Part shown: positions 6,894 through 14,778 of the stretch, one piece after another | How the letters are laid out: every line of letters starts with the position of its first letter | Numbering within the stretch: the first letter of the stretch is position 1 | Assembly (NCBI GenBank): GCA_964411425.1 | Contig: CAYPKW010000035.1 | Coordinates: 1 to 24,105, forward strand | From: CAYPKW01 sp964411425 | GTDB lineage: Bacteria; Pseudomonadota; Alphaproteobacteria; Dongiales; Dongiaceae | DNA length: 24,105 bases | Reading direction: 5' to 3' | Notes under the pieces: generated by a model | Database searches by the model: none | The model's input: only the letters and a program-made list of their open reading frames with translations | What the model was told of the DNA's origin: nothing | Position numbers and translations under genes: made by a program

Positions 6894-7847
6894 ATGACCG
6901 CAAGCAAGCCCGCCGACGAGGCAGCGACGTTGCGCGGCATCGCCTTCATGCTGGCGGCCGGGCTGCTGTTCGTGCTGATGGACGCCTGCGCCAAGCACCT
7001 GACGCAGACCTACCCGGTGATCCAGGTCGTGTGGGCCCGATACGTCTTCCACATGCTGACCCTGCCGATCCTGGTGGGCCGGCGGGATTGGCCCGCGGTG
7101 CTCGCCACCCGGCGGCTCGGACTGCAGTTGGTCCGCTCGCTCCTGCTGATCGGCTCCACCTACTTCTTCTTCCTGGCGGTCCGCCATATCCCGCTGGCCA
7201 CCGCGACGGCGATCGGCTTCGTCTCGCCGCTGCTGTTGACGGCCCTTGCCGTGCCGCTCCTGGGCGAGCAGGTGGGGCTGCGGCGCTCGGCGGCGGTGAT
7301 GCTAGGCTTCCTCGGCACCTTGGTGATCATCCGGCCGGGGACCGGCATGCTGCACTGGGCCGCCCTGCTGCCGCTTCTGGTGGCGGTTTGCTTCGCCCTC
7401 TATCAGATCGCGACCCGAGTGCTCGCCCGGACCGACAGCTGGCGCACGACGCTGTTCTACTCCGCCGCTCCGGCGGCGGTGGCGACGACCCTGCTGGTGC
7501 CGTTCGAGTGGCAATCGCCCGACCTTGCCGGCTGGGCGATCATGGCACTCCTCGGGCTGCTCGGCAGCCTGGCCCATCTCGCCATGATCAGGGCGTTTGC
7601 CGCGGCCCCGGCCTCGGCACTGGCCCCGCTCACCTATGTCCAGCTCGTGTGGTCGGCACTGGTTGGATTCCTCGCGTTCGGCGACCTGCCGGATCGCTGG
7701 ACGCTGATCGGCGCCGGCGTCGTCGCGGGCAGCGGGCTCTACGTCCTCTATCGCGAGCATGCCCTTCGAGGTCGGACCGCCGGCCGGCCGGCTGCCCCGG
7801 GCGCGCGAAAGGGAGAACCGATTTCATCCGACCGGGATATGCTCTAG
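6894..7847 (+). CDS. EamA/DMT-superfamily transporter
   Basis: This is a 317-aa inner-membrane protein of the drug/metabolite transporter superfamily, made of two EamA repeats with about ten membrane segments (roughly residues 12-290). Typical features are the first-repeat end with ...ATAIGFVSPLLLTALAVPLLGE followed by GFLGTLVIIRPG, and the second repeat with APLTYVQLVWSALVGFLAFGD near the C terminus. Family members export amino acids, nucleotides or other small metabolites; the substrate cannot be told from sequence. The gene is divergent from the aminomutase/ligase/acetyltransferase operon, so export of that pathway's product is possible but unproven. It ends 29 bases before the FNR-like regulator on the same strand, so the two may be co-transcribed. 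The hydrophilic C-terminal ~27 residues are Gly/Pro/Arg-rich and probably unstructured. Confidence 0.88.
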   Translation: MTASKPADEAATLRGIAFMLAAGLLFVLMDACAKHLTQTYPVIQVVWARYVFHMLTLPILVGRRDWPAVLATRRLGLQLVRSLLLIGSTYFFFLAVRHIPLATATAIGFVSPLLLTALAVPLLGEQVGLRRSAAVMLGFLGTLVIIRPGTGMLHWAALLPLLVAVCFALYQIATRVLARTDSWRTTLFYSAAPAAVATTLLVPFEWQSPDLAGWAIMALLGLLGSLAHLAMIRAFAAAPASALAPLTYVQLVWSALVGFLAFGDLPDRWTLIGAGVVAGSGLYVLYREHALRGRTAGRPAAPGARKGEPISSDRDML

Positions 7848-7876
7848 GATCGGCGCGTCGGCGAACAGGCTCGTGA

Positions 7877-8614
7877 ATGGCGGCCCCATCGCTCAAGCTT
7901 TGCGCCTTGCACCCCGCGCCGCGGCTCGCCGACTGCCGGCACTGCGCCACCCGCTCGCTCTCGGTCTGCGCGGCGCTCGAGCCGGACGAGCTACACGCCC
8001 TCGAGGCGGCGGTCACCCCGGTGACGCGCTCGGCCGGACAGCTCCTGTGCGGCCAGGGCGAGCCGAAGACGCACGTCTTCATTATCACCGGCGGCACGGT
8101 CAAGACCTTCAAGCTGCTGGCCGACGGCCGGCAGCAGATCACCGGGTTTCTGCAATCCGGCGACTTCCTGGGCTTGGCCGGGGGCGGCAGCTATGCCGTC
8201 GCCGCCGAGGCCGTGACGCAGGTCCGCTTGTGCCAAGTCCGGGCCCGCGACATGGACGCGCTGCTCGGCCGTTTCCCCCGGCTGGAGCAGGCCCTGCTGA
8301 CGCTTGCCCGCGACGAGCTGGCGGCGGCGCAGGAGCAGATGCTGCTGCTCGGCCGCAAGAACGCCCGCGAGCGTGTGGCCTCGTTCCTGGTGGGCTTGGC
8401 CCGACAGGCGCAGCGCCTGGGCCGGCCGGCCGAAACGGTGGACCTGCCCATGACCCGAGGCGACGTCGCGGACTATCTTGGGCTTACGCTCGAGACCGTG
8501 AGCCGGGTGGTGAGCGCATTGAAGCGGGAAGGATACGTCGCCCCGGCCGGGGTCAAGGGCCTCCGGCTGGCGAAGTTCGACGCCCTCCAAGGCATCGCCG
8601 CCGGCGAAGAGTGA
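7877..8614 (+). CDS. fnr: Crp/Fnr-family transcriptional regulator, FNR type
   Basis: This is a 245-aa oxygen-sensing-type regulator with an N-terminal cNMP-like sensor fold and a C-terminal winged helix-turn-helix. Seen: cysteines C20, C23 and C31 (CRHCATRSLSVC) plus an internal C119 (RLCQV), the four-cysteine set that holds the [4Fe-4S] cluster in FNR/FnrN proteins. The recognition helix reads TRGDVADYLGLTLETVSRVVSALKR divided at E206, S209 and R210, the ExxSR signature of FNR that reads TTGAT/ATCAA. By family knowledge it would dimerise and bind TTGAT-N4-ATCAA without oxygen; exactly such a site occurs at 23649-23662 in this window. It follows the EamA gene by 29 bases and converges on the ABC permease gene 7 bases away. 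The ribosome binding site is weak. It could equally be named fnrN, anr or aadR in a given genus. Confidence 0.88.
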   Translation: MAAPSLKLCALHPAPRLADCRHCATRSLSVCAALEPDELHALEAAVTPVTRSAGQLLCGQGEPKTHVFIITGGTVKTFKLLADGRQQITGFLQSGDFLGLAGGGSYAVAAEAVTQVRLCQVRARDMDALLGRFPRLEQALLTLARDELAAAQEQMLLLGRKNARERVASFLVGLARQAQRLGRPAETVDLPMTRGDVADYLGLTLETVSRVVSALKREGYVAPAGVKGLRLAKFDALQGIAAGEE

Positions 8615-8621
8615 GCCGGCG

Positions 8622-9356
8622 CTACCGCAGCACCGGGACCGCGAGCTTGGCCTTGTTATCGGGGCGGTCGCGCAGATGGCCCGACAGGGCGTACTCGATC
8701 CGGTTGAAGCCCCAGGAGATGAGGTAAGTGAGCGCCAGGTAGATGGCGCCGATGGTGAGGAACATCTCGAAGATGCCGAGCGAGCGGGCCGAAATCACGC
8801 GCGCCACGCCGGTGAGGTCGAGCAGCGTGACCACACTCGCAAGCGAAGTCGCCTGCAGCATCAGGATGACCTCGTTGCCGTAGGCCGGCAAGGCGTAGCG
8901 CAGCGCCGTGGGCAGGATGATGCGCCGCAGCAAGAGGCCGCGCGACATGCCGAGGGCCTTGGCCGCTTCGACCTCGCCATGCGGCACCGCCTGGATGGCG
9001 CCGCGGAAGATCTCGGCCGTGTAGGCGGCGGTGTTCAAGGTGAAGGCGATGATCGTGGGCCAGTAGGGGTCCCTGAAAATCGCCGGCCAGAGGGGTGTCG
9101 ACTTGAGCCACTCGAACTGGCCGCTTCCGTAATAGATGATGAAGACCTGGACCAAGAGCGGCGTCCCCCGCATGAAGTAGATGTAGCCGTAGACCGGCAT
9201 CCACAGCAGCGGGTGGCGCGAGGCGCGCATGAGGGCGAGCGGCAGGGCGAGGCACAGCCCCAGGGCCAGGGAGACGACGGTCAGCTCGACGGTAAGCACC
9301 GCGCCCCCCATGATGCGCGGCAGGCTGTCGTAAATGAGCTGAAAGCTGAAATTCAT
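8622..9356 (-). CDS. polar amino acid ABC transporter permease (HisM/ArtM type)
   Basis: This 244-aa inner-membrane permease forms, with the preceding permease, the channel of a polar amino acid importer. It has about five membrane segments and the EAA loop contacting the ATPase, EVEAAKALGMSRGLLLRRIILP, in the second half, plus the family segment YIYFMRGTPLLVQVFIIYYG. An open frame extends further upstream to 9440, but the ATG at 9356 is chosen because it lies 7 bases after the previous gene's stop and begins directly with the first helix (MNFSFQL). It is the last gene of the transporter operon and ends 7 bases from the convergent fnr-like gene. By similarity the substrates would be basic amino acids (Arg, Lys, Orn, His); the exact one is not readable. 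Confidence 0.9.
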   Translation of the reverse strand: MNFSFQLIYDSLPRIMGGAVLTVELTVVSLALGLCLALPLALMRASRHPLLWMPVYGYIYFMRGTPLLVQVFIIYYGSGQFEWLKSTPLWPAIFRDPYWPTIIAFTLNTAAYTAEIFRGAIQAVPHGEVEAAKALGMSRGLLLRRIILPTALRYALPAYGNEVILMLQATSLASVVTLLDLTGVARVISARSLGIFEMFLTIGAIYLALTYLISWGFNRIEYALSGHLRDRPDNKAKLAVPVLR

Positions 9357-9363
9357 TCGCGGG

Positions 9364-10053
9364 TCACGCGCGCCGCACGCCTCGGTTGGCGCGCCGTTCC
9401 ATGTAATCGATCGCGAGGGTGGAGACGATGGTGACCCCAAGATAGATGAGCGCCGCCGCGACGTAGAAGGTGAACGGCTGGAAGGTGGCGCCGGCGGCGA
9501 TGAAGGCCTTGCGGGTGAGCTCGTCCAGGCCCACCACCGACATGAGGGCCGACGCCTTCAGCAGCACCAGCCAGACGTTGCCGAGGCCGGGGAGCGCGAA
9601 CCGCAAGACCTGGGGCATCAGGATGTGCCACAGGATAAGCCCTCGGGGCATGCCGCAGGCCTTGGCGGCCTCGATCTGGCCCTTGGGCACCGCCAGGATG
9701 GCGCCGCGGAAGACCTCGGTGGCGAAGGCGCCGTACACGAAGCCGATTGTGAACACGCCGGCGGTAAAGGCATTGATCTCGGCATAGGCGCCGGGAGTGA
9801 AGAGCCCCACCAGCTGCTGCAACAGGATGGTGCCGCCGAAGTAGATGAGCAGCAGCAGCACAAGCTCCGGCACGCCGCGGATGACGGTGGTATAGGTCTG
9901 GGCCGCCGCCCGCACCAGGCGAGGGCCCTGGAGCTTGGCCCAGGCACCGACGAGGCCCAACACCATGGCAAGCGCCATCGCCAACAGCGAGGCGCGCACC
10001 GTCATCGACAGTCCAGCCATCAACTGCCAGCCGTAGCCGTGCAGGTCGAGCAT
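9364..10053 (-). CDS. polar amino acid ABC transporter permease (HisQ/ArtQ type)
   Basis: This is a 229-aa inner-membrane permease, the partner of the following HisM-like subunit. It has about five membrane helices and the EAA loop QIEAAKACGMPRGLILWHILMP; RGVPELVLLLLIYFG is a typical HisQ-family segment. The gene starts at an ATG 79 bases after the binding-protein gene and is followed by its partner permease after 7 bases. A strong GC-rich hairpin lies between the binding-protein gene and this gene, as often seen in importer operons where the binding protein is made in excess of the membrane parts. HisQ-like and HisM-like proteins are close paralogs, so the two labels rest on operon order as well as sequence. 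Confidence 0.9.
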   Translation of the reverse strand: MLDLHGYGWQLMAGLSMTVRASLLAMALAMVLGLVGAWAKLQGPRLVRAAAQTYTTVIRGVPELVLLLLIYFGGTILLQQLVGLFTPGAYAEINAFTAGVFTIGFVYGAFATEVFRGAILAVPKGQIEAAKACGMPRGLILWHILMPQVLRFALPGLGNVWLVLLKASALMSVVGLDELTRKAFIAAGATFQPFTFYVAAALIYLGVTIVSTLAIDYMERRANRGVRRA

Positions 10054-10075
10054 GAACTCTAACCGGGCCGTCCAG

Positions 10076-10116
10076 CCGCCCCGGCCGCCACTCCATGAAA
10101 GGGGGCGGCCGGGCGG
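10076..10116 (-). other. intercistronic GC hairpin between binding-protein and permease genes
   Basis: The left arm CCGCCCCGGCCGCC (10076-10089) pairs with GGCGGCCGGGCGG (10104-10116), with one bulged C and a 14-base loop. No T tract follows on the minus strand, so it is probably an mRNA-stabilising or attenuating stem-loop, not a terminator. Its place, just 3' of the solute-binding protein gene, matches hairpins that raise binding-protein mRNA over permease mRNA in other ABC operons. Confidence 0.55.
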
Positions 10117-10132
10117 AAGGAGGCTTTAGGGC

Positions 10133-10927
10133 TTACTCCTTGCCGTAGACGTCGTACCCGAAGTACTTGTCCTGGATCGCCTTGTAGGTGCCGTCGGCAC
10201 GGATGTCGGCGATCGCCTTGTTGAAGCCCTCGCGCAATTTGTCCTCGCCCTTGCGCAGGGCGATGCCGGCGCCCTCGCCGAACCACTTGGGGTCGGTGAA
10301 GTCGGGGCCGACGAACTCGAAGTCCTTGCCGGCGTCGGTCTTGAGGAAGCCCTCGTCCAATGCGGCGCTGTCGGCCAGCAGCAGGTCGAGCCGGCCCGCC
10401 GTCATGTCCAGGTTGGCGTTCTCCTGCGTGTCGTACGAGACGACCTCGACCACGTCGCCGAAGTTGTCGCGGAGGAAGTTCTCGTGGATCGTCGCGCGCT
10501 GCACGCCGATCTTCTTGCCGGCGAGTGCCGCCTTGTCGATCTCCAGGCCCGAGCCCTTCTTGCGCACGAACTTGGCCGGCGTGAGTTGGTACTTGTTGGT
10601 GAAGTCGACCTTCTGCTTGCGCTCCTCGGTGATCGACATCGAGGCCACGATGGCGTCGTACTTGTTGGCGAGGAGGCCGGGGATGATGCCGTCCCAGTCC
10701 TGCGCCACGATCTCGCACTCCGCCGCCATCTTCGCGCACAGTGCGTTGGCGATGTCGACGTCGAAGCCTTGCAGCTTGCCCTCGGCATCGACGAAGTTAA
10801 ACGGCGGATAGGCGCCCTCCGTGGCGATGCGCACTTTGCCCGAGGTGCCGGTCTGCTGCGTGAAGTACCAGATCGCCGCGGCGGCGACCACGACGATGAC
10901 TGCGATTAACCATCCAAGTCTTTTCAC
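10133..10927 (-). CDS. periplasmic amino acid-binding protein of an ABC transporter
   Basis: This 264-aa solute-binding protein (SBP_bac_3 family, HisJ/ArgT/ArtJ type) captures a polar amino acid and delivers it to the permeases. It begins with MKR and a hydrophobic stretch of about 18 residues (5-22) serving as signal peptide or membrane anchor; no lipobox Cys is seen. The mature domain starts with KVRIATEGAYPPFNFVD, the classic first strand of the fold, followed by GFDVDIANALCAK and DWDGIIPGLLANKYDAIVASMSIT...R. The start codon is GTG at 10927, supported by GGAG seven bases upstream. It lies between the ATPase gene and the two permease genes, in one operon. Basic amino acids are the likely ligands by family, but binding-pocket residues were not modelled. 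Confidence 0.92.
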   Translation of the reverse strand: MKRLGWLIAVIVVVAAAAIWYFTQQTGTSGKVRIATEGAYPPFNFVDAEGKLQGFDVDIANALCAKMAAECEIVAQDWDGIIPGLLANKYDAIVASMSITEERKQKVDFTNKYQLTPAKFVRKKGSGLEIDKAALAGKKIGVQRATIHENFLRDNFGDVVEVVSYDTQENANLDMTAGRLDLLLADSAALDEGFLKTDAGKDFEFVGPDFTDPKWFGEGAGIALRKGEDKLREGFNKAIADIRADGTYKAIQDKYFGYDVYGKE

Positions 10928-10995
10928 GGTAGGTCTCCGATCGTTTGGGTTGCGAAACTTCTCGTCTGTAACGCTGGAACTGTAGCCTGCCGGTC

Positions 10996-11769
10996 CTACA
11001 GGTAGCTGGCCAGGAACTGCCGGCAGCGCTCCGAATCAGGCTTGCTGAACATGTGGGCCGGCGGACCCTGCTCCTCGATCCGGCCGGCATGCAAGAAGAT
11101 CACTTCCGAGGCCACCTCGCGCGCGAAGCTCATCTCGTGGGTGACGACGATCATGGTGCGGCCCTCCTCGGCCAACTGGCGCATGACGCGCAGCACCTCG
11201 CCCACCAGCTCCGGATCGAGCGCCGAGGTGGGTTCGTCGAACAGCATGACCTGCGGTTCCATGGCAAGCGCCCGGGCGATGGCCGCGCGCTGCTGCTGTC
11301 CGCCCGAAAGGTGGCTCGGAAAATGGTCGCGCTTTTCGGCAATGCCGACTTTTTCCAGCAGCGCCTCGGCGCGCCGCACGGCCTCTGCCTTGGGCAGCCT
11401 CAAGACGTGCACCGGCGCCTCGATGACGTTCTGCAGCACGGTCATATGCGACCACAAGTTGAAACTCTGAAACACCATGCCGAGGCGGGCCCGGATGCGA
11501 TCCACTTGCCGGTGGTCCTCCGGCACCGCGTGGCCGCCCCGGGTCGGGCGCATGCGGATCAACTCACCGCTGACATAGACACGGCCAGAATCGGGCGTTT
11601 CCAGCAGATTGACACAGCGCAGCAGCGTGCTCTTGCCCGAGCCGCTGCTGCCGATCATGGCGATCACGTCGCCCACTTTGGCCGACAGCGAAACGCCCTT
11701 GAGCACCTCCAGATTGCCGAACCTCTTGTGCAGATCCTCGACGACAAGCGCCGGTGTCGCTTCGTCCAT
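10996..11769 (-). CDS. polar amino acid ABC transporter ATP-binding protein (HisP/GlnQ type)
   Basis: This 257-aa cytoplasmic ATPase drives the adjacent importer. All nucleotide-binding motifs are present: Walker A GSSGSGKST (40-48), Q-loop VFQSFNLW, signature LSGGQQQR, Walker B VMLFDEPTSALDPE and switch histidine in VVTHEM. The segment RMRPTRGGHAVPEDHRQVDRIR between Walker A and the Q-loop is the longer insert usual in HisP-like proteins. The start ATG (11769) has GAGG about seven bases upstream. It is the first of the four transporter genes: ATPase, binding protein, HisQ-like and HisM-like. About 93 bases separate it from the Rieske oxygenase gene upstream, with a small hairpin between, so it may have its own promoter or be part of a longer transcript. 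Confidence 0.93.
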   Translation of the reverse strand: MDEATPALVVEDLHKRFGNLEVLKGVSLSAKVGDVIAMIGSSGSGKSTLLRCVNLLETPDSGRVYVSGELIRMRPTRGGHAVPEDHRQVDRIRARLGMVFQSFNLWSHMTVLQNVIEAPVHVLRLPKAEAVRRAEALLEKVGIAEKRDHFPSHLSGGQQQRAAIARALAMEPQVMLFDEPTSALDPELVGEVLRVMRQLAEEGRTMIVVTHEMSFAREVASEVIFLHAGRIEEQGPPAHMFSKPDSERCRQFLASYL

Positions 11770-11786
11770 CTAATGCCTCGACGAGA

Positions 11787-11803
11787 GCGGTCTTCCCGAC
11801 CGC
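11787..11803 (-). other. small hairpin between the oxygenase and ABC ATPase genes
   Basis: GCGGTC (11787-11792) and GACCGC (11798-11803) form a perfect 6-bp stem with a 5-base loop in the 93-base gap. There is no T tract, so its effect on termination is doubtful. It may separate expression of the oxygenase gene from the transporter genes. Confidence 0.3.
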
Positions 11804-11862
11804 CGGCCGGCGCCAAGGTAACGGGCTTTGCCGGAGCTTGCCAAGCGAAAAAGCGGCGGTCC

Positions 11863-12891
11863 CTAGCCGGCCAACGCCTGGCGCAGCAACTCGTGGAAAT
11901 AGCGCACGCCGTCCTCGTGGCGAGGGCTGAGCGGCCCCTGGCGATAGACGCCGGCTTCCAGGTTGCCTTGCGCCGACTCGCAGATGCCGAAGTCCTCGCG
12001 CACGATGGCGCAGTTGACCTCGATGGTGCGTTGGTGGCGCGCCACCGCCTCGGGCGAGTCATCGCGGAAATAGAAATTGTAGACGAGGCGGGTGCGGCGC
12101 CGGTCCACCGGCATGATGCGCGAGGTATTCATGCCCTCCGGGAACACCGACAGCGTCATGTTGGGATAGCGCCACAGCCACACGCCGCCGTAGATGGAAC
12201 CGTCGCGCTGCGGCGCGGCCATGACGACGACGCGGTCGCGCCCTTGGGCCTCGAACTTGTCGAAATCGATCGCCGCGTTCAGCCCCGCGTGTATGCCCGG
12301 GATGTGATAGCCCTCGACGAAGTTGTCGGTGTAGGTCTTCCAGTTGCAGGCGATGTCGAAGGTTTCCTCGCGCACGAACTTGAACTGCTCGACCGGATAG
12401 GGCAGGGCCAGCCGCACCAGGTCGCCCAGCGAGCCTTCGAGAGGCGGCGCCTCGGCGTCGAGCGTGACGAACACCAGCCCGCGCCAGCACTCGACCCGGA
12501 TCGGGTACAGGCCGTAGTCGGCCTTATCGAACTCGATGGGTCCGAAGTCGGGCAATTGGCGCAAGCGCCCGGCCGTGTCGTAGACCCAGCCGTGGTAGCG
12601 GCAGCGCAACAGTTCGCAGTGTCCCCTGCCGTCGTCGAGCAGCGGCGCGGCGCGGTGCCGGCAAACGTTGTGGAACGCCTTGAGCGCGCCGTCGCGGTCG
12701 CGGATGACGAACACCCGCCAGCCGACGATTTCGGTGGCGATGTAATCGCCCGGGTGCGCGAGCGCGCCCAGATCGCCGACCAACTGCCACTCGCGCCCGA
12801 AAATGGCGGCGCGCTCGCGCGCGAAGATTTCCGGCGCGTGATACCACTCGGCCGGCAGCGTCATCGCGGGAGCCTTGCGCTCGAGGTTCAT
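11863..12891 (-). CDS. Rieske [2Fe-2S] mononuclear non-heme iron oxygenase, alpha subunit
   Basis: This 342-aa oxygenase is of the ring-hydroxylating/quaternary-amine monooxygenase class. The Rieske domain shows CRH (C77, H79) and CRYH (C97, H100). The catalytic domain shows NWKTYTDNFVEGYHIPGIH with iron ligands H196 and H201, acidic residues D189/E193 nearby, and a probable third ligand D300. Length and motifs resemble choline, carnitine or glycine-betaine monooxygenase alpha subunits at least as well as aromatic dioxygenases, but the substrate is not determined. No beta subunit or ferredoxin reductase gene adjoins it, so electrons must come from a partner elsewhere. ATG 12891 has GGGGGAG about five bases upstream; a second ATG at 12864 is possible. 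It lies 50 bases after ccmI on the same strand and just before the amino acid importer genes, suggesting a link to uptake of a nitrogen compound. Confidence 0.88.
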   Translation of the reverse strand: MNLERKAPAMTLPAEWYHAPEIFARERAAIFGREWQLVGDLGALAHPGDYIATEIVGWRVFVIRDRDGALKAFHNVCRHRAAPLLDDGRGHCELLRCRYHGWVYDTAGRLRQLPDFGPIEFDKADYGLYPIRVECWRGLVFVTLDAEAPPLEGSLGDLVRLALPYPVEQFKFVREETFDIACNWKTYTDNFVEGYHIPGIHAGLNAAIDFDKFEAQGRDRVVVMAAPQRDGSIYGGVWLWRYPNMTLSVFPEGMNTSRIMPVDRRRTRLVYNFYFRDDSPEAVARHQRTIEVNCAIVREDFGICESAQGNLEAGVYRQGPLSPRHEDGVRYFHELLRQALAG

Positions 12892-12941
12892 GGCTCTCCC
12901 CCGGTTTTGAGTTTAGCCGCGCCCTCGGCCGGCAGGCAACG

Positions 12942-13772
12942 TCATCCGCCGTCGAGCGCCTCGATCTGCCGCTCGAGGTCGGCGCGCTGGGGTGCCTCCG
13001 CCGGCATCTTGTCCAGCACGCGGCGCCAGAGCGCGGCCGCGCCCGCCTTGTCGCCGTCGGCGGCCGCGATCATGCCGGCAAAGTAGAGGCCGAGCGGATG
13101 TTCCGGGTCGAGGGCGCGCAGCCGCTCGACGGCGGCGAGGAAATCTTGCGGCAGCGGCTGGCCCGGCGGCAGCACGGCAAGGATCGATTCGGCCAGGCCG
13201 GCGTGCACCTCGGGGCGGTCGGCGCCGCGGGCGATGGCCTCTCGAAAGGCCGAAGCGCTGTCGGCCGCGCGGCCCAACACGGCATAGGTGCGGCCCAACA
13301 TGACCCAGCCCTCCCGGTCCGCCGGATCGCCGGCGAGCCGCATGGCGAGCGCCTCGGCCGCGCCGGCCAGGTCGGCGTGAGGCGCCGGCCGGCCGGCGAA
13401 CGGCTGGGCCGGAACGCCCGGCGCCCCCACTTGCAGATAGAGGGGGCCTGCCGCGGCGGCCAAGACGAACAGAATCGAGGCAGGCCATAGAAGGCGCATG
13501 CGGCGGGGATTGAGATCGGTGGCCGGCATGGGCGTTGCCAGGATCCGGCGCTCGATCTCCAGGCGCGCCGCGGCGGCCTCGGCCACGTCGAGCAGCCCGC
13601 GCGCCACGTCGCGCTCGACCTCGGCAAGCTGGTCCCGGTAGACGGCCAGATCGTGCTCCGCCGCCGCCGCCGGCTCGCCGGCGCGTCTGGCGAGCAGCGG
13701 GCGCAACAAGACGAGAAGCGAACCCGCCGTCATCGCGGCGGCGATAGCCCAAAACACCCACCAGGCGGTCAT
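12942..13772 (-). CDS. ccmI: cytochrome c maturation protein CcmI
   Basis: This 276-aa inner-membrane protein works with CcmF and CcmH as apocytochrome chaperone during heme attachment. Seen: a first membrane helix (WWVFWAIAAAMTAGSLLVLL), a cytoplasmic loop with the family pattern YRDQLAEVERDVARGLLDVAEAAAARLEIERR, a second helix near residues 92-112, then a periplasmic TPR-like region with repeats such as GWVMLGRTYAVLGRAADSASAFREAI. The start ATG overlaps the ccmH stop (ATGA). It is the last ccm gene of the run. The 276-aa length is on the short side for CcmI, with a reduced C-terminal periplasmic part. Confidence 0.9.
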   Translation of the reverse strand: MTAWWVFWAIAAAMTAGSLLVLLRPLLARRAGEPAAAAEHDLAVYRDQLAEVERDVARGLLDVAEAAAARLEIERRILATPMPATDLNPRRMRLLWPASILFVLAAAAGPLYLQVGAPGVPAQPFAGRPAPHADLAGAAEALAMRLAGDPADREGWVMLGRTYAVLGRAADSASAFREAIARGADRPEVHAGLAESILAVLPPGQPLPQDFLAAVERLRALDPEHPLGLYFAGMIAAADGDKAGAAALWRRVLDKMPAEAPQRADLERQIEALDGG

Positions 13773-14233
13773 GGCCGGCTTTCCGGTTCGTCGGCGACGA
13801 GCCGGTCCAGTCGCCGGCGTTCCGCCTCGCTCAGGGGAGCCGCAGGCGAGGCCCGCCGGCCGAGCATCAGCCATACGCCGAACGCCCCCGCCGCCAGCAC
13901 CGCCAAGGGGCCGAACCACAGCGCGTAGGTGCGCGGCTTCACCGGTGGGCGCAGCAGCACGAAATCACCATAGCGAACGGCCAGGTATTGGCGCACCTCG
14001 TCGTCGCTGTCGCCGGCGAGCAGCCGTTCGCGCAGCACCAAACGCAGGTCGCGCGCGAGATCCGCGGCGGAATCGTCGATCGACTGGTTCTGGCAGACGA
14101 GGCAGCGGATCTCCTTGCCGATGGCGCGCGCCCGCGCCTCCAAGGCGGGGTCGGCGAGCATCTCGTCGGGCTCGACCGCCGCCGCCGGCGCAGCCAGCCA
14201 CAGCGCCAGCAGGAGGACGAGCAGTCTCGTCAT
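13769..14233 (-). CDS. ccmH: cytochrome c maturation protein CcmH (thiol oxidoreductase)
   Basis: This is a 154-aa periplasm-facing, membrane-anchored protein that reduces the CxxCH thiols of apocytochromes or of CcmG's target. Seen: a signal peptide (residues 1-19), the redox motif RCLVCQNQSIDDS (C44, C47; the usual form is RCPVCQ), the DLR..V...L..G.SD.EV..YL..RYGDFVLLRPP family block, and a membrane helix near residues 105-125. It starts at an ATG overlapping the ccmG stop and ends overlapping the ccmI start, both ATGA, so the junctions are translationally coupled. It is the short single-domain form; the TPR part found in fused CcmH proteins is supplied by the separate ccmI gene. Confidence 0.93.
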   Translation of the reverse strand: MTRLLVLLLALWLAAPAAAVEPDEMLADPALEARARAIGKEIRCLVCQNQSIDDSAADLARDLRLVLRERLLAGDSDDEVRQYLAVRYGDFVLLRPPVKPRTYALWFGPLAVLAAGAFGVWLMLGRRASPAAPLSEAERRRLDRLVADEPESRP

Positions 14234-14778
14234 CCGCCGAGCTCGACGACGAGCGGCAGCAGCACCTCGTCCACCGTCGCCTGGTCGAGCGGCCCGACGT
14301 GCCGAAGGCGTATCCGCCCGCCGCGGTCGATCACGAAGGTCTCGGGCAGGCCGTATACGCCGAAATCGATGGCGACGCGCCCGGTGGCGTCCACGCCGAT
14401 GCGAGCGAACGGATTGCCGAGCTCGGCGAGCCAGGCGCGAGCGTCCTCGGGCTTGTCCTTGTAGTTGATGCCGTGGACGGTGAGGCCCCTCTCGCGGGTC
14501 AGCCATAGCAACATGGGGTGCTCGACGCGGCAAGGCACGCACCAGGTCGCGAAGAAGTTGACGAGACTTACCCCACCTGCGAGGTCGGCGCTGGCCAACC
14601 CGGGCTCACCCTCCATGAGCGGGGGCAGGGCGAACTCGGGCACCGGCAGGTCGATGAGCGCGGAAGCGATGCGCTGAGGATCGCGCGCCGGGTCGAGACC
14701 GCGCACCAGATAGGCGGCAACGAGCGCGAACACGGCGGCGGGCAGGAGATAGAGGAGACGGGTCCGCAGCCGGCTCAT
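14230..14778 (-). CDS. ccmG: thiol:disulfide interchange protein CcmG/DsbE
   Basis: This 182-aa membrane-anchored periplasmic thioredoxin-like protein keeps apocytochrome c cysteines reduced for heme attachment. Seen: an N-terminal anchor (about residues 7-25), the thioredoxin motif FFATWCVPCRVEHP (C80, C83), and the CcmG-specific segments GINYKDKPEDARAWLAELGNPF and GVYGLPETFVID with the cis-Pro of the fold. Overlaps of the ATGA type join it to ccmF upstream and ccmH downstream. Electrons would normally come from CcdA or DsbD, which is not in the window. Confidence 0.94.
   Translation of the reverse strand: MSRLRTRLLYLLPAAVFALVAAYLVRGLDPARDPQRIASALIDLPVPEFALPPLMEGEPGLASADLAGGVSLVNFFATWCVPCRVEHPMLLWLTRERGLTVHGINYKDKPEDARAWLAELGNPFARIGVDATGRVAIDFGVYGLPETFVIDRGGRIRLRHVGPLDQATVDEVLLPLVVELGG

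Noticed and set aside
11053..13086. Plus-strand frame of 677 codons opposite the ABC ATPase and Rieske oxygenase genes
   Set aside because: It is antisense to two genes with complete catalytic motifs; composition is His/Arg/Gln-rich and no domain is recognisable.
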